DNA from: Linepithema humile
Lineage: Eukaryota; Arthropoda; Insecta; Hymenoptera; Formicidae
Assembly: GCF_040581485.1 (NCBI RefSeq)
Contig: NC_090134.1
Location: 19,211,501 to 19,275,500 of the forward strand
DNA: 64,000 bases
Direction: 5' to 3'
Part shown: in pieces, positions 28,597 to 40,521 of the stretch
Layout: each line of letters begins with the position of its first letter
How positions within the stretch are numbered: position 1 is the stretch's first letter
Notes under the pieces: generated by a model
The model's database searches: none
What the model was told of the DNA's origin: nothing
The model's input: the letters and a program-made list of their open reading frames with translations, nothing else
Made by a program: the position numbers and the translations under genes

Positions 28597-29560
28597 TTCT
28601 TACCCTGCTGGCGGGGGGATCCCTCGATGGAATGCAAAACTTGCTCAGGGATCGGCCGTCAGGGCCGATCTTTCCCGTGATCGCTAGTCAATATCGTAAG
28701 GAGGCGAAGATCGCGGAATGGTTAATTTTCCCCGAACGGTACGGGAATATCCTTGGAATTCTTGGCGTATTCTCGGAATGCTAAAGACGCGCGGGATATG
28801 CCTATTGATCTTTCCGCGGTGGGTTTCCGAAGTGGTCGGTATAGCCGGCGACACGTGACTGCACTCGAGTACGCCGGACACGGCTGAACAGATCGCGTTG
28901 CGTCCTTAACACGATGATAATTCCGTTCCGCCTTCCGCACGTTTGTTCAACGGGTTCCGTCGTTCTTGCGTAGGAAACATTACATGGCGTCTGTTACTGC
29001 AAAGACATTCCGGTGAGTCGAGACAATTGAAAGTTCACGATTTCTTGAGAAAAAGCAAGAAGGGGCCGCTGCAATACGAGAGAAGAAGAATATTTGAATA
29101 GAAAAATAGCGTTAATGCAACTTTGCATCATTAGCAATTTTACTTTTCTACCCCTGTCAAATTATCGTATAATGTGCCTTTCGTTTGTCCGCCGTTATCT
29201 GCGCGAGTCAGCGGCTTCCTTGTCGAATGCGATGACAGAATGTCCTTGGGATCGCGAGTGCAGCGGGAAAACTTGCGGTGAAACTCACCACTCCGCTCCG
29301 AAAAATGATCCTCCGAGCGACCACCAGTCAGCACGGATAGACGACGATCAGCTCTCGCCGGTGCTCGGAGGTCGTGCAAGAAGATGACAGGGGCGGCACT
29401 CCATTATCGTTCTGTAACTCCTTTTAATTATCTCGGCCATAAGTTATAACCGGATTCGCGCTTTTTCGCGTCCTTATCGGGCCAGGGCCGCGATTTTCCC
29501 TGGCGCTGGCGAGAGGAAGAGGAAAAAAAGAGGACCACAAAAGAAAGAGAGCAGAGGGAA

Positions 29561-29563
<3 letters not shown>

Positions 29564-29603
<40 letters not shown>
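29564..29603. repeat. (GA)20 microsatellite
   Basis: A 40-bp uninterrupted GA run inside a roughly 200-bp polypurine stretch. Its - strand translation gives the artefactual Ser-Leu repeat open frames here. Confidence 0.95.
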
Positions 29604-29606
<3 letters not shown>

Positions 29607-32190
29607 GGAAGAGATCGACGAAGGAACAAGGCGCGGAAGAAGAATAAGAAGAACAAGAAGAGGCAAAGGTAGAAGATGAAGGAAAGGGGGATGCGCGCGA
29701 GATAGGCGACGGGGTAAAAGGGTGGCGGCTCTCGCTCGGGGGTGGGGAACCGGTCTGATATACAACCGAGCTATGGGAGGAACTCGCGCGCGCACACACG
29801 CGAGCGCATGCTAACGCGTACAGGCCACCCACACACAGGCGATGCACCGGAGGTGCACACAGGCGCAGTTCCACGGGCTAAACGGGGCGGCTGCGTGCTC
29901 GACGCCCGAGTGGCGCTCGCGCAATGTAGTCCCTCGGCTATCCTCGACGCGGGAGCATCGCCGTTTCGAAAGAGCCGCGACCTTCTCCCCGTCGCGTCGC
30001 GCGCCTCGCGTTCCCAGTGGTGTCCAGGGGGTGAAGTTCGCGCGTGAGGGGCCCGCTCGTCCGTTTATCCCGTGAATTGTCTCTCTCGCGGACCTTTTCG
30101 CGACGAAGGGCCGCGCGCGCGAATCGACATGGAACAGCAGCCTCGCAGACTCCGTCCCCGCGCTATCCGGAGTTGACGAAATACGTATCGTGCTTTCGTG
30201 CGTTCTGTCCCCGGCTTCGCTTCATCCGAAAACGTTTCTCGCGGACGTTCTCCGCCGACGTCCCGACGTCTGTATTGCGAAGCGCGGAATAACGCGGCGC
30301 GAGAGAGTGCGTTGGGTACTCTTGGGGCGTTCTCGTACGGTCTACGACCCCGCGATGGTGTGACAGTATAGTGATCGTATGGTGAAGCAGTGTCCGCAAG
30401 CAGTGACAGCGCCGGTCGAATGATCGAGCCGGAAGATTTCGATCGTCCAGCGTGCCGCTCGCGCGGCGCTCGATCGCGACTGCTGTGAGATCCGAGTGGA
30501 GAACGTCGAATATTTCGCAGCGCCGTTGGACACTTCGGAGCTTGGAAAAATAATCACGCGAACACTTTGTCATCGCGAAAATGATTAAATAGTAATTGTC
30601 AAGCAATAAATTCTTCACTGCCCGTTTAGAAAAATTATAACCAAGATTGTTCCTGTAACAGGAAAGAGAAAAAAAGTATCGTCGGTCGTTATCAAAGTAG
30701 AGGATAGAGATTGTCGATCGTGAACAAAGGCATATGTGAGTTTCAGCGCAAATTCCGTCCTGCAGTGCTTCGCTTTGTCAAACATAAATTCCGCGTGAAG
30801 TGACTTCCAGCTTCTTGACAGGAACCTCGCTCTCGAGCATCCCGTAAACGTCGTCGGGCTGCGCGGGTCTCTCGAGGGTTCCACATTTAATTGCCATCGG
30901 ACGTGCAGAAGTGCGTTGCAAGAGGAACGAACGGCGAGGGTGCAATAAAAAAATTCACGTTCGCACGGCCCATCGAAACGACGGGGAATCGTGCAGCGGC
31001 GGCTGATGGGGAGATGTTAAAGTTAAAAGCCGCTCGTAAAACGCGTCGTCTCGCGGGTGCCACAACGCTGCTGTTACGCGTACGGAACTTGTTTATCTCG
31101 GCCGCGACATCGATGCAAAATTGAAAGGCCGGGAAAAATAATCTTTCTCTCCGTCTCTCGACGCGCAAGATCGAGCGAGAGAGCTCTCTTACGGAGTTGC
31201 GAAAACGAGCGATTTGTGCACACCGATCGTCGGAGTAACGACGGCTGTCGTTAACTCCGACTAAAAGGAAGCAAAGTTCCCTCGAACTCCTTGTTTGTGA
31301 CTGCTATCGAAGCACGGTCGAGTCTTCGCGAAAGAGTAATTGCTAGCCCGGAAAAATGCGGCGGGGCCGCGCACACGGGAAGAACAATCGCGGCGAAATG
31401 ATGGATGGTACGTCCGGTTCATCGCGCAGATTGCATTAATAACGACGATCGGCCTAATGCATCGCGAGCGATCTTACGAACGCCGATGTAGCGAGATGCA
31501 CGGAGACGACGTTTAGTGCCGGGACATCGATCAACATGGATCACACAGGAGTAATCTACGTCGAAAGAATGAGTGATAACGATGATGCGGAGATCGCCTA
31601 AGTGCGTGTGAGGCCGATAACACGCGGTCAAAGTTGAACGTTGACGCGATTGACGACGCCTGTGCGATATGAAAAACAGGCCGTCCGGTGGTTAAATCCG
31701 ACGTAAACTCAACGACGATTGTCGGCGGACGGACGTGAATTAATATTTAAATAAAACGCCGGGTTAATTATTAAAAGCCTGGTTAGCCGATGCGGTTGCT
31801 CGCGCGAAGGTACGTGACTCGCGAAACCGCAATACGTTTCTCTGCATTAGTGACGTCTGTAATTGGGAGAATGCGGCACCGTCGTGGAATCGTTTTGTGA
31901 TAGTGAGAGAATTATTAAACAGTGGCAGCTGCTTCATTTAACGCGATTTCATTGACGCGGGGAAAACTAATTAAGCGTAACGCTCTGTATCGTGCGAGCG
32001 GTATAGTAAAGCGAGATTTTACGCCAGTCGTTCGCGAACGTGAGTGACTGTGCATGGATGTACGGTGGTACGAAGTGATTCTGTCCCGCACCGATCGAGA
32101 ATACGTGGAATGCCGCGATCGTTGCTAGTGTGCTAGTGGATCCACTCCCACCATTGGGAGTGAGCGTCTCTTGAAAACGGCCGCGTCGAA

Positions 32191-32220
32191 ATGCGTCTGA
32201 GATAGTATATCAGTATGTGA
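32191..32220 (+). promoter_or_regulatory. two minimal upstream ORFs before the dpr start
   Basis: ATG CGT CTG AGA TAG (32191-32205) and ATG TGA (32215-32220) lie 53 and 29 nt upstream of the Dpr ATG. If the leader includes them, they could lower translation of the main frame. Whether they are transcribed is unknown. Confidence 0.3.
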
Positions 32221-32243
32221 TTGAGCCACGCCGGGGAAAAGCG

Positions 32244-32289
32244 ATGTCTACTTCTCTTCCCACACTTGTCTGTTTTATAATTTGTTTTG
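32244..32289 (+). CDS. dpr8: dpr exon 1: start codon and signal peptide core
   Basis: Encodes MSTSLPTLVCFIICF plus one base, then the donor G|GTAAGT. The hydrophobic stretch continues into exon 2 (GGIASC) to complete a secretion signal. The phase-1 junction matches exon 2. The exon is too short to be found as an open frame; it is supported by the signal-peptide content, the perfect donor and the phase match across a 9.6-kb intron. Confidence 0.85.
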
Positions 32290-35200
32290 GTAAGTGGACC
32301 ACTCTATTCATCGTTTAAATCGATACGATAATAATGAATAATTGTAAAAAAAGAAATGCTTCACGATTAGAGGAAAATATTGATCGCCAAACATTCGCGG
32401 ATCAAAGTTGATTAGCGTTGTAATAGATCTCTGTGCAATGTGTATTTAATTCAGCTGCAACATGTATTCAAATATCGGGAAAATCCAGATTCATAATTGC
32501 GCAGCCATTACATCAAACAGATCACGATTTTCGAGCTATCGATACGCTAATATCCGATGCATTCACGTTAATTGCACGCGCAATTATTGAGGCGCCTAAT
32601 AACAGCGGTATATTACGTGGCTTTAACGGCTGTATGCTGTTATGTTACGTTCAAGTCCCAAGCACGTACGTTCCAATTAATGTTTCGTGACTTGACGCAG
32701 TCAAGTCACCTGTGCAAAAGGGTTTGCTGATGACTGCGACGAGCCTATGTGCAATCTGCATACGCGTATGTGCGCGCTAATACGCGACGCTATTTCGGCC
32801 ACGAGTTTCTCGGTGAAAAATTCCGGAATTGCAGCAAAGAAATATATTCTGAGATACACGTATAGTTATCAAAATATTATTTGCATCTGTTTAAAAGCGT
32901 TACCGTGCGTAACGAATGCTGTGGAATGTACGCGTGAGAAAATGGAATGTATAAAACTATCATGTAATATGCGACATTCTAATGGGTTTTATTATAATCC
33001 AAAATAAATTTTCGGTAAAATATTTATGTAAATTTGCAAAAAAGTTTTTGTGAAATACAAGGCAGAATTTATAATAAAAGGATACTTGCGTTGTTAAAAA
33101 TTGAATTAATTTGCGTGTTTCAGAATTGAAATTCTATTGAATACAGAAATCATCATGACATTTTAATGAATCGAAAGCACGCACAGTGATTGTTGTGAAT
33201 TCTACAAGCGCTTTTCTTTTACTATACTTATAAATGCTAATTTTTTCTACAAGTATTTTTATTTTACTATACTTATAAATGTAAATTATCTCTTTTTTTA
33301 TGCACTTTTTTATGACATTGCATTTATATTTCTTTTTCTGAAAGAACTTATAAATTTTTATTTTTAGCATTCAATATCGCTTTTAGCACATATGTCCGCG
33401 CGTTTCACTGGAAATGTGCCGATGGAGGACTGAGAATTCTCTGTCGGAAATACGCCGATACTTGGCGCTCCGCGCAAACGACGCAGACATCTCAAACTTT
33501 CTCGTGGAAATACGCGAGGCATGGTTCCGCAAAGTTCGCGATCAGCACGCCGGCGATAAAAAAGCACTTTGGGAAAAAGGACAGTCTGCGAACTTGGTGC
33601 TATTCATTCGCGAGCTGCGAGTATAATCAGATACCGTCGAAATGACTGAGCAAAAAGCGCACCAGATAAGCACATTCGGGCTTGTGTTAATTTTCAGCAC
33701 ACAGCTGATAAAAGTTTCAATAAAATGTATATTAATCGCCGATGTGGCGCACCGGCGTTTACGTTCTGCGTGGCTGTTTTCAATTTATGAAATTCGATGT
33801 GACAGCACTCCGTCGAAATTCCGCGATAAACCTAGCTCCCATTTCATTCGGATACGCAAAATGCTGAACCGGGGAGGGGGGGGAGGGGGCGTGTGTAAAA
33901 TGAAAAGAGCATCGGCTCTACAGTGACAGCGCGTGCATATTTTAACCGACCTGCATCCAGCCACCGGCTTCAACTACCGCAGCCGCGCAATATGTGCATA
34001 CATATGTGATAAAGTACCTTTATCCGCTAACATTTGGAACGATGGTTAAAATAAGACGCTACACAAGTGTACTTAAGTCATTAACGCAATGCGTTATACC
34101 GTGCTCTTATAAAACTTTATACATGCTCATGCTAAAAGGAATAAAAAATGTAAGGATATCATAGCAATAATTACAAATTGTTGCAAAAGAACGTATTACA
34201 GTATCGAGGTAAAGACGCGTTGAGGTTCATCGGATCGCCTAAAGACCAAGATCCATCGGTAAAGTTTTGAAAAGACGGAATTACACGCGGATTGATGTAA
34301 TTTCTGTCCTGATTCGCCGCGAAATTCGCGTTCGAGTTTCTTCGACAAAATCAACGTCGTTGCGAAATCGCCCTCGGCAATTTTCCCGTGCGTCGACAGC
34401 GTTTCCGCGTTTCACCGAATGTTCGCGACAACTGTCACGGCGCAGTTAAAACGTCTGGAGAAGGGGAAAAAACAGAGGCACAATGGTATAACAGCGCTTA
34501 ATACTACTGCACTGCGATTCTTTTCATTCTTCACTTGCGCACTCGTTCATCCGTTTTCGCACGTGACGGCGTAATTAAAAGCAACGACGGCAATGAACCG
34601 CGTATCGCGTCGTAGCCGGCTGTTAAAATTCAAATTTCAGTTAACTACTGTCACACCGAGCGCGAAAGATGTAGTTTTAATTCCACATCGGAACGTCGAC
34701 ACGCGCTGCGCAATTCATATCAATGCACTGGCAAAAAAAGGACGATAAGTCACATGACAAGAAATATGTGTTTTAATTTTATATTGAAAATTATTTGACG
34801 AGTCAAATTAATATTTCTGATGCAATGGCGAGCGTCGAATGTCACAGCGCTAACACAATTTAGGAATAATTTTATGATTTTCGCCTTGTAATAATAATTA
34901 CGTTTGTATTCCACGTTATAATTGATTTGTTTTTCTGATTGGACAATTGCGGAGCAGCTGCAACCACGCGCTCGCCATTTATCATGTTCCAGACGTTTAT
35001 TATCTAACGACTCATTAGCAGCCTCACGCAACACTCTATTCGCCATGATTCACGATTCGCACTAACGCGACGCGTTATTAGCACTTTCAGGAGGGGAGAA
35101 TCCCGCCGCGCAGACGTATGCCGACTGTGTTAAAACTTAACGAGCCGTACTGCCGGTATGTTGCTGTAAACGTGGATTATTGCAACGACAAAGTCAAAAG

Positions 35201-38200
35201 CCGTACGTGTCAACATACGCTTCCTGCTTACCGTTAACAGACGAATTACATGTATCACGCGTGCGTGCGTTTACGTGATAGCTGCCAGGAGTATGTGATA
35301 GCTGCGTTTCCGCTGCGGAAACGCAGCTATCACATCCTAGAATTCACAGTCGAGAATCTACGTGATTTCCCGTTTCCGCCGACACAGCGTTACTTTATTA
35401 CTAAATCCTACAGTCGTCTTGACGAAATAATGCCGCGATTTCAACCAGCCAGCGAACTCGTAATTGCATTTAATGAAAACAGTAATGACGCGTCACGTCG
35501 CAAAATAATTTACTTGCAAAATTATAATGTGACACGACATTAATAATTGAATTAACAGTTTGCTCGCTCGTTTTCGTGTCATTTACTTGAAAGTTTACCG
35601 CCACATTGACAGCCGCCGGATGGTAGATCACTCGCAAGGTCGCGTAACAGTGCCAAAAACTACTTTCATCGCTGCCACTTTGCAAAGCATATCGTAGCGG
35701 AGGGTAAAAGCGACGCGAAAAGTTTTCGCGATAGTTACTCACGCCCCATCTTCCCTATCGAAAGTCCCGAGTGTGCGGCGCGCGCTCGATGGAAGACGGA
35801 AAGTCTACTAACTTTCAGGCGCGCAAGTAGTACATTAGGTAAAGAGGTAAACAGGCAGATGGGTCCATGGACCGAAGCGTTAGTTATGTAGACAGATAAA
35901 TAGATGGACATACGAATCGTTCGTTATGCTCCCGTGGATTTGACCCCGTAAAATCAATGCGAAACGCAGAGACGGCACACAATGGGTCTTTATAATGGAT
36001 TCAGAAGCGAAAACAAGAATGTAGGTCCCCCAGCGAGACTCATCGAAAACGTAATGAACTGAAATACAAAATTACTTGACTATTTATGAAAGTTTCTCTC
36101 ATAGCGGACTGTTTGGCGAATATTTTCTAATTGTTTTGCGAAAGTTTGTCGGAACATAATTGCGCTTTGAGCTCGATGAAATTAAACAAAGTTAACAATG
36201 ATTGTTAATTTTACAATGTGACATTTCACTGCAGCGTCTGGGTGCGCGAAAAGTTTTCATTGTGTTGCTAAATTACTTTTTTACGCTAACATTTAACATT
36301 CCTTGACATAATTGAGACTCATCGTAACGGGTTGAATGTTTTAGATGTGTATTTTTCGGTTTAATTGTTGCGAAATGCCTGATCCGATTTTTTAAATATT
36401 TTTTGCAGAATTTGAAATAACACTTTCATTATTATAACATTTCGAATTTGCATCTACTACGAGATGTTAATTACTATCGCGCAAACACTCCAGCAATGCG
36501 CACTTGTATAATTCATCAGATAATTAGCAGTTCGCTTATTCAAATCTCAAAATGAATCAGACAGCTCGAATTAACGAGCAAGCTGGTACTAATCTCCAAG
36601 CTGGATTATCGTCGATTTTTCAAACGCTTCTGGCAGCTGCTAATACACGAGCGCTACAGACCGACGCTCAGATACGACAGTTTTTGCAATCGGCGAACCA
36701 CTTTCGCTCTCCTGCTCTTCTTCTAGCCGTTGAAGCGCGACCGTTGCCCGCAGAAGCTCGCGCTAGCCGACTATCGGGAAAAAGGAGAAAAAAGAGCTTG
36801 AAAAGAGAACGCCGGACAGGGGATTCGAGTGCCAGGAAACAAAGTTGGCTTATCCGACCGTGGGAGCGAAGCCGGTTACACGGGGAGAGACGGCGGGACG
36901 GGAAATAGGATTTTGCGGCCGACTGACCAAACCAGCCACTGTCCTTCAATGTCCGAAAGAATCCACCTCTAGCTTGACGAATGAGTCACGATAGTCGCGT
37001 CCGACGGACTTTTCTCTCGCGGGACGTTAGAACTGAAATAATTATAATGGCCGCGCAAAGCGTTCGCACGTTTCATTCAATCTCCGCGAATTGAAATGGT
37101 TCTTTACAATTTCCGGGAACGGCGTCGATCTGATATCCCGAGCGATAAAAAAAGACAAAAAAAAAAGATGGACGTTTACTAACAGATCTATCGTACACGG
37201 GTACCCACATCCCTATCTTCTCCTCTATTAGTTCACGGCTTGAAGTGGCGCCAATTTCGGGATCGATCAGTTCGCCGTGATATCCTTCTCTCCGTGGTAT
37301 CGAATCGATTTCGTCGAAAATTCCATCACGGGAGATCGGGAAGACGACGGTAACGCGCGCGACGAGCGCGACGATCGAACCCGCGCAAAAATCGTTCCTG
37401 TGGATTCGAGCGCGAAATTAATTTCCGGCGCAGGATCATGGATAATCCGTTGCCTATGATAAATTTGCCTGGCAAACGCGTCTTTATCCCCAGCTATCTC
37501 CTGTGTCTAGTATATTTCGGGAACTGATCAGATCTTTAGGTTTACATAGCGTATTTGCGACGGGCAGGCGCAGGAAGTGATGGTCGATCTTGGAAAGTAA
37601 GATCACAAGATTCGATCGCGAAGATTGGAAGGAATATGCAAATGTTTAAGGATTAATCTAGCCTTGCCGAAAGAAGTTGAAGCGATTTATTGGTTTGCGA
37701 ATTAATAACGAAGTCAGAGAGATAAAAAGGTCATTATTGAAGTATTTCCCCGACGGAGACGCCAAATCGCGACGTGAAATTAAATCGTTTATTCGAATTT
37801 TAATAAAGGGAAATTATAAAGTGACATCCGAAACTATATCGATTCGTAACGAAGGGACAATCCGCGCTCGCAATTTCCGAGACAAAATTAATTTCCAGTA
37901 TAACAGAACGGCTCTTGGGCGATCTCGATAATCAGGGGTAAACTTGTTTCAACTACCTTCCGGCTAAAAGGACCATAAAACTCTATCCGCCGATGATCGT
38001 TCGAACCAATAGCGAGCCCATTGCGTCCAACAACGTTCTTTACTAAAGAGATTGTAATCTGATTGCCTTTGACACATCGTCAGAAAATGCACTTAAATCA
38101 TCAGCGCGCCCGCTCTCTCATATTAATAATAATCATCGATAAGATAAAAACGCAATTGTTTCGCGACACGAAAGATTGCGCTGCACATTTGCTCGTGAAT

Positions 38201-40486
38201 TATGAAACGCGAAATGCCGTGACTGGTTGTTATCAGCTGTTTCCATATCCGTATAATTTCATTTGCATACAGAACAAAGTCATCAATAATTTAATATTTC
38301 TCTTTTATGCCCAATAACATATTTAAACATCCTGTTCCGAGTTTAAAACGCAATAGTGATCGCGTTAAATAAATTTGCATCAACGATTATTCTTAACTTT
38401 ATGGTATATAAAGATACGTTATTTCTAGCACCTCGATTTGTAGCGCAGCTACAAATACTTGCGAAAGTTTGGTTATAGAAATAAATGATTTAGGAAAAAG
38501 AAAGCTTGCATTCAGTCGCTGCAAGGAAATATCGTGGTAGCTCCAAGTATTCAAAACTGCATGTAGATGTGAAAAAGAGATGCTTAAGAGACGTCTGAGT
38601 AGTTTACGTCCCAATTAAGCCAAAACGTTCTAATTGAATACGTCGTCGCGGGAATAAATATCGTCGCTCCAATTGGCAGGCATTTCTCGCCGGAAATTTC
38701 GATGAAAAGCACGCGGACGAATTTCTCCCGCATGTAACGCGACGAAGTTTCTATGAAAGAATTTAGATAGGAAAATTAATTTCGCGGACGGAGAACGGAT
38801 GATGTTTGCGCGAACGCGCTCACATTCGAGGAAGGGCGAGAAACCTCAGAAACGGACTCAACAAGCGGCGGTCTTGCAAACGAGTGGCTCGCGAGCCCCA
38901 AGGTAGAACGCACCCGTCACGGAAGTGCTTCTGCCAGCTGAAAGTTTTGAAAGGTAATTACGAAGGCCATTTTATGACAATAAGTGCGCAGGCAACGCTT
39001 GACGTCCAGAAAATCTATCCGTTTCAAAGTTTCGAATTATCCGCAACGGCACGTCGGCCAGTATTTCGAAAAGTTCGACGAAATTGTAGGGACGAAGAGA
39101 AATAGAGTGCGCCGGCGGCGATTACGCTTAATCCTACCATCGATGAAGTTTGATATTACGCGCACGTCGACGTCGCCTTTAAACTTCGTGGCGCTTACGA
39201 GCCCGGAAGCTATTCTCCCGTTAAAGTCCGGGGATTAACCGCTGTCTTGCGGCGATGTTAAGAACATGAAAAATGCGTCCATTTTTACACGCGAATATAA
39301 TTTTGATAAAATCGATAAATATTTCGAGAAAAAAATTAGCATTAATTTACTTTATATTCTTTATATTCTTTATATTCTTATTATTATTATTTCGCTAATG
39401 TCCTAATCTTTGTGTAGTTTGGAGCATTTATCGAGCATCTCGAAACTTTTCGAAGGGTTTATGGAAGTTCAAATAGAATGTTTAATTCCCGTACTGCGCA
39501 TTCTACAAGATTAATATCTTTCTCGAATTTAACGCGAAAGTAGTTTGATTAAATTACGATAATTCGAGGATCTTCGGTCTCCAAAGTATCGTCGCTGACA
39601 AAGCAGCGCGGAAGTAGAGCAAGTATCTCCCGGTTGAAATCAACTCCGGCATGAGCGCGAGCGAGAGTGCGCGCAATTCCGTACTAATCGCGAACTCGGC
39701 CCTAAACATCGCACAGTCGGAAATTCGCGGCGCACGGCTGTCTGGCTTTGTGAAGCACTTGACGAAATATAATTCGCAACTGAGAAAGTGCTTGCCCGCA
39801 CACGGGCTGATCCGGAAGTGCAATTCAGAGTTGGCGATAGTTCGTGCGTGCACCCCGAGTATTTGCGCCGCTGCAGTTGGCTGTATAATTCCGCGTCTTA
39901 ATCAAGCATCGCGAATTCAAGTCTAAGAGTGCGGATTACGTGAGACGGATGAATTATTCTCAACGTCGCAGACCGAACAATTACGTCAGCTATTTGAAAA
40001 ACGCCATTAAGTAACATCAATGCCTTGCATTTTTAATTGCGAATTAAATTACACCAGAGATTTATGTTTTTTTTTTTTAGTCCTGGGAAATATACTCTTC
40101 GCGTTACTCGTTATATAATGTAAATATGCAAATGTTTGTTTATTCAAAAAGCAGCAGCATGAACATTTTGCCAGAATGCATTTGGGATACATTTATTAGA
40201 GAGAGGTAAAATGATAATATAATTGAATTATATTTAATAATTGTAATTGCACGTCACACACATGCAAAAGCATATAATTTAGCGTCGTTCTAAAATTATG
40301 GGATGGTAACGCTAATAAAAATTGAATAAGAGAAATTATATGGGTATCTGGTTAGAGCCATTGATGGTAATTTAATAATATTATACACTGCAAAGAGTGG
40401 ACCAAATGTTTCATCGTACAGAGCTAGCTGCGATACGCGTACTGCTGATGGTGATGTTTGCCATCCGCGCAAGAGGTTTCAAGCTG

Positions 40487-40521
<35 letters not shown>

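Larger units (their letters stand above)
21706..29505. other. long non-coding stretch without supported genes
   Basis: An AT-rich block (23.2-23.45 kb), a 31-T run (25168-25198), and CpG-rich blocks around 22.8, 24.8-25.4 and 26.8-27.3 kb. The longest open frame of the window (26779-27498, - strand) lies here but has no recognisable domain. No RNA gene was recognised. Confidence 0.4.
29506..32243 (+). promoter_or_regulatory. CpG- and GA-rich candidate promoter and 5' leader of the dpr gene
   Basis: This segment directly precedes the Dpr start codon and differs from its surroundings: CpG-rich, with a polypurine tract at its left edge (29508-29703, including GA x20) and almost no AT-rich sequence until about 31.7 kb. 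GAGAG motifs are the binding sequence of GAGA-factor-type proteins at Drosophila promoters. No TATA box could be tied to a start site. A TCAGT initiator-like element at 32210-32214 has no TATA box upstream. The transcription start and any upstream leader exon cannot be fixed from sequence alone. Confidence 0.35.

Noticed and set aside
29424..29874. Long - strand open frames of 123 and 148 codons with Ser-Leu repeats
   Set aside because: They are translations of the GA/TC microsatellite and the surrounding polypurine tract. No domain, and two frames are open at once.
36552..36908. 118-codon + strand open frame in dpr intron 1
   Set aside because: The start looks protein-like (NQTARINEQAG) but the second half is Arg/Lys-rich, with an opposite-strand frame open. 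No domain.
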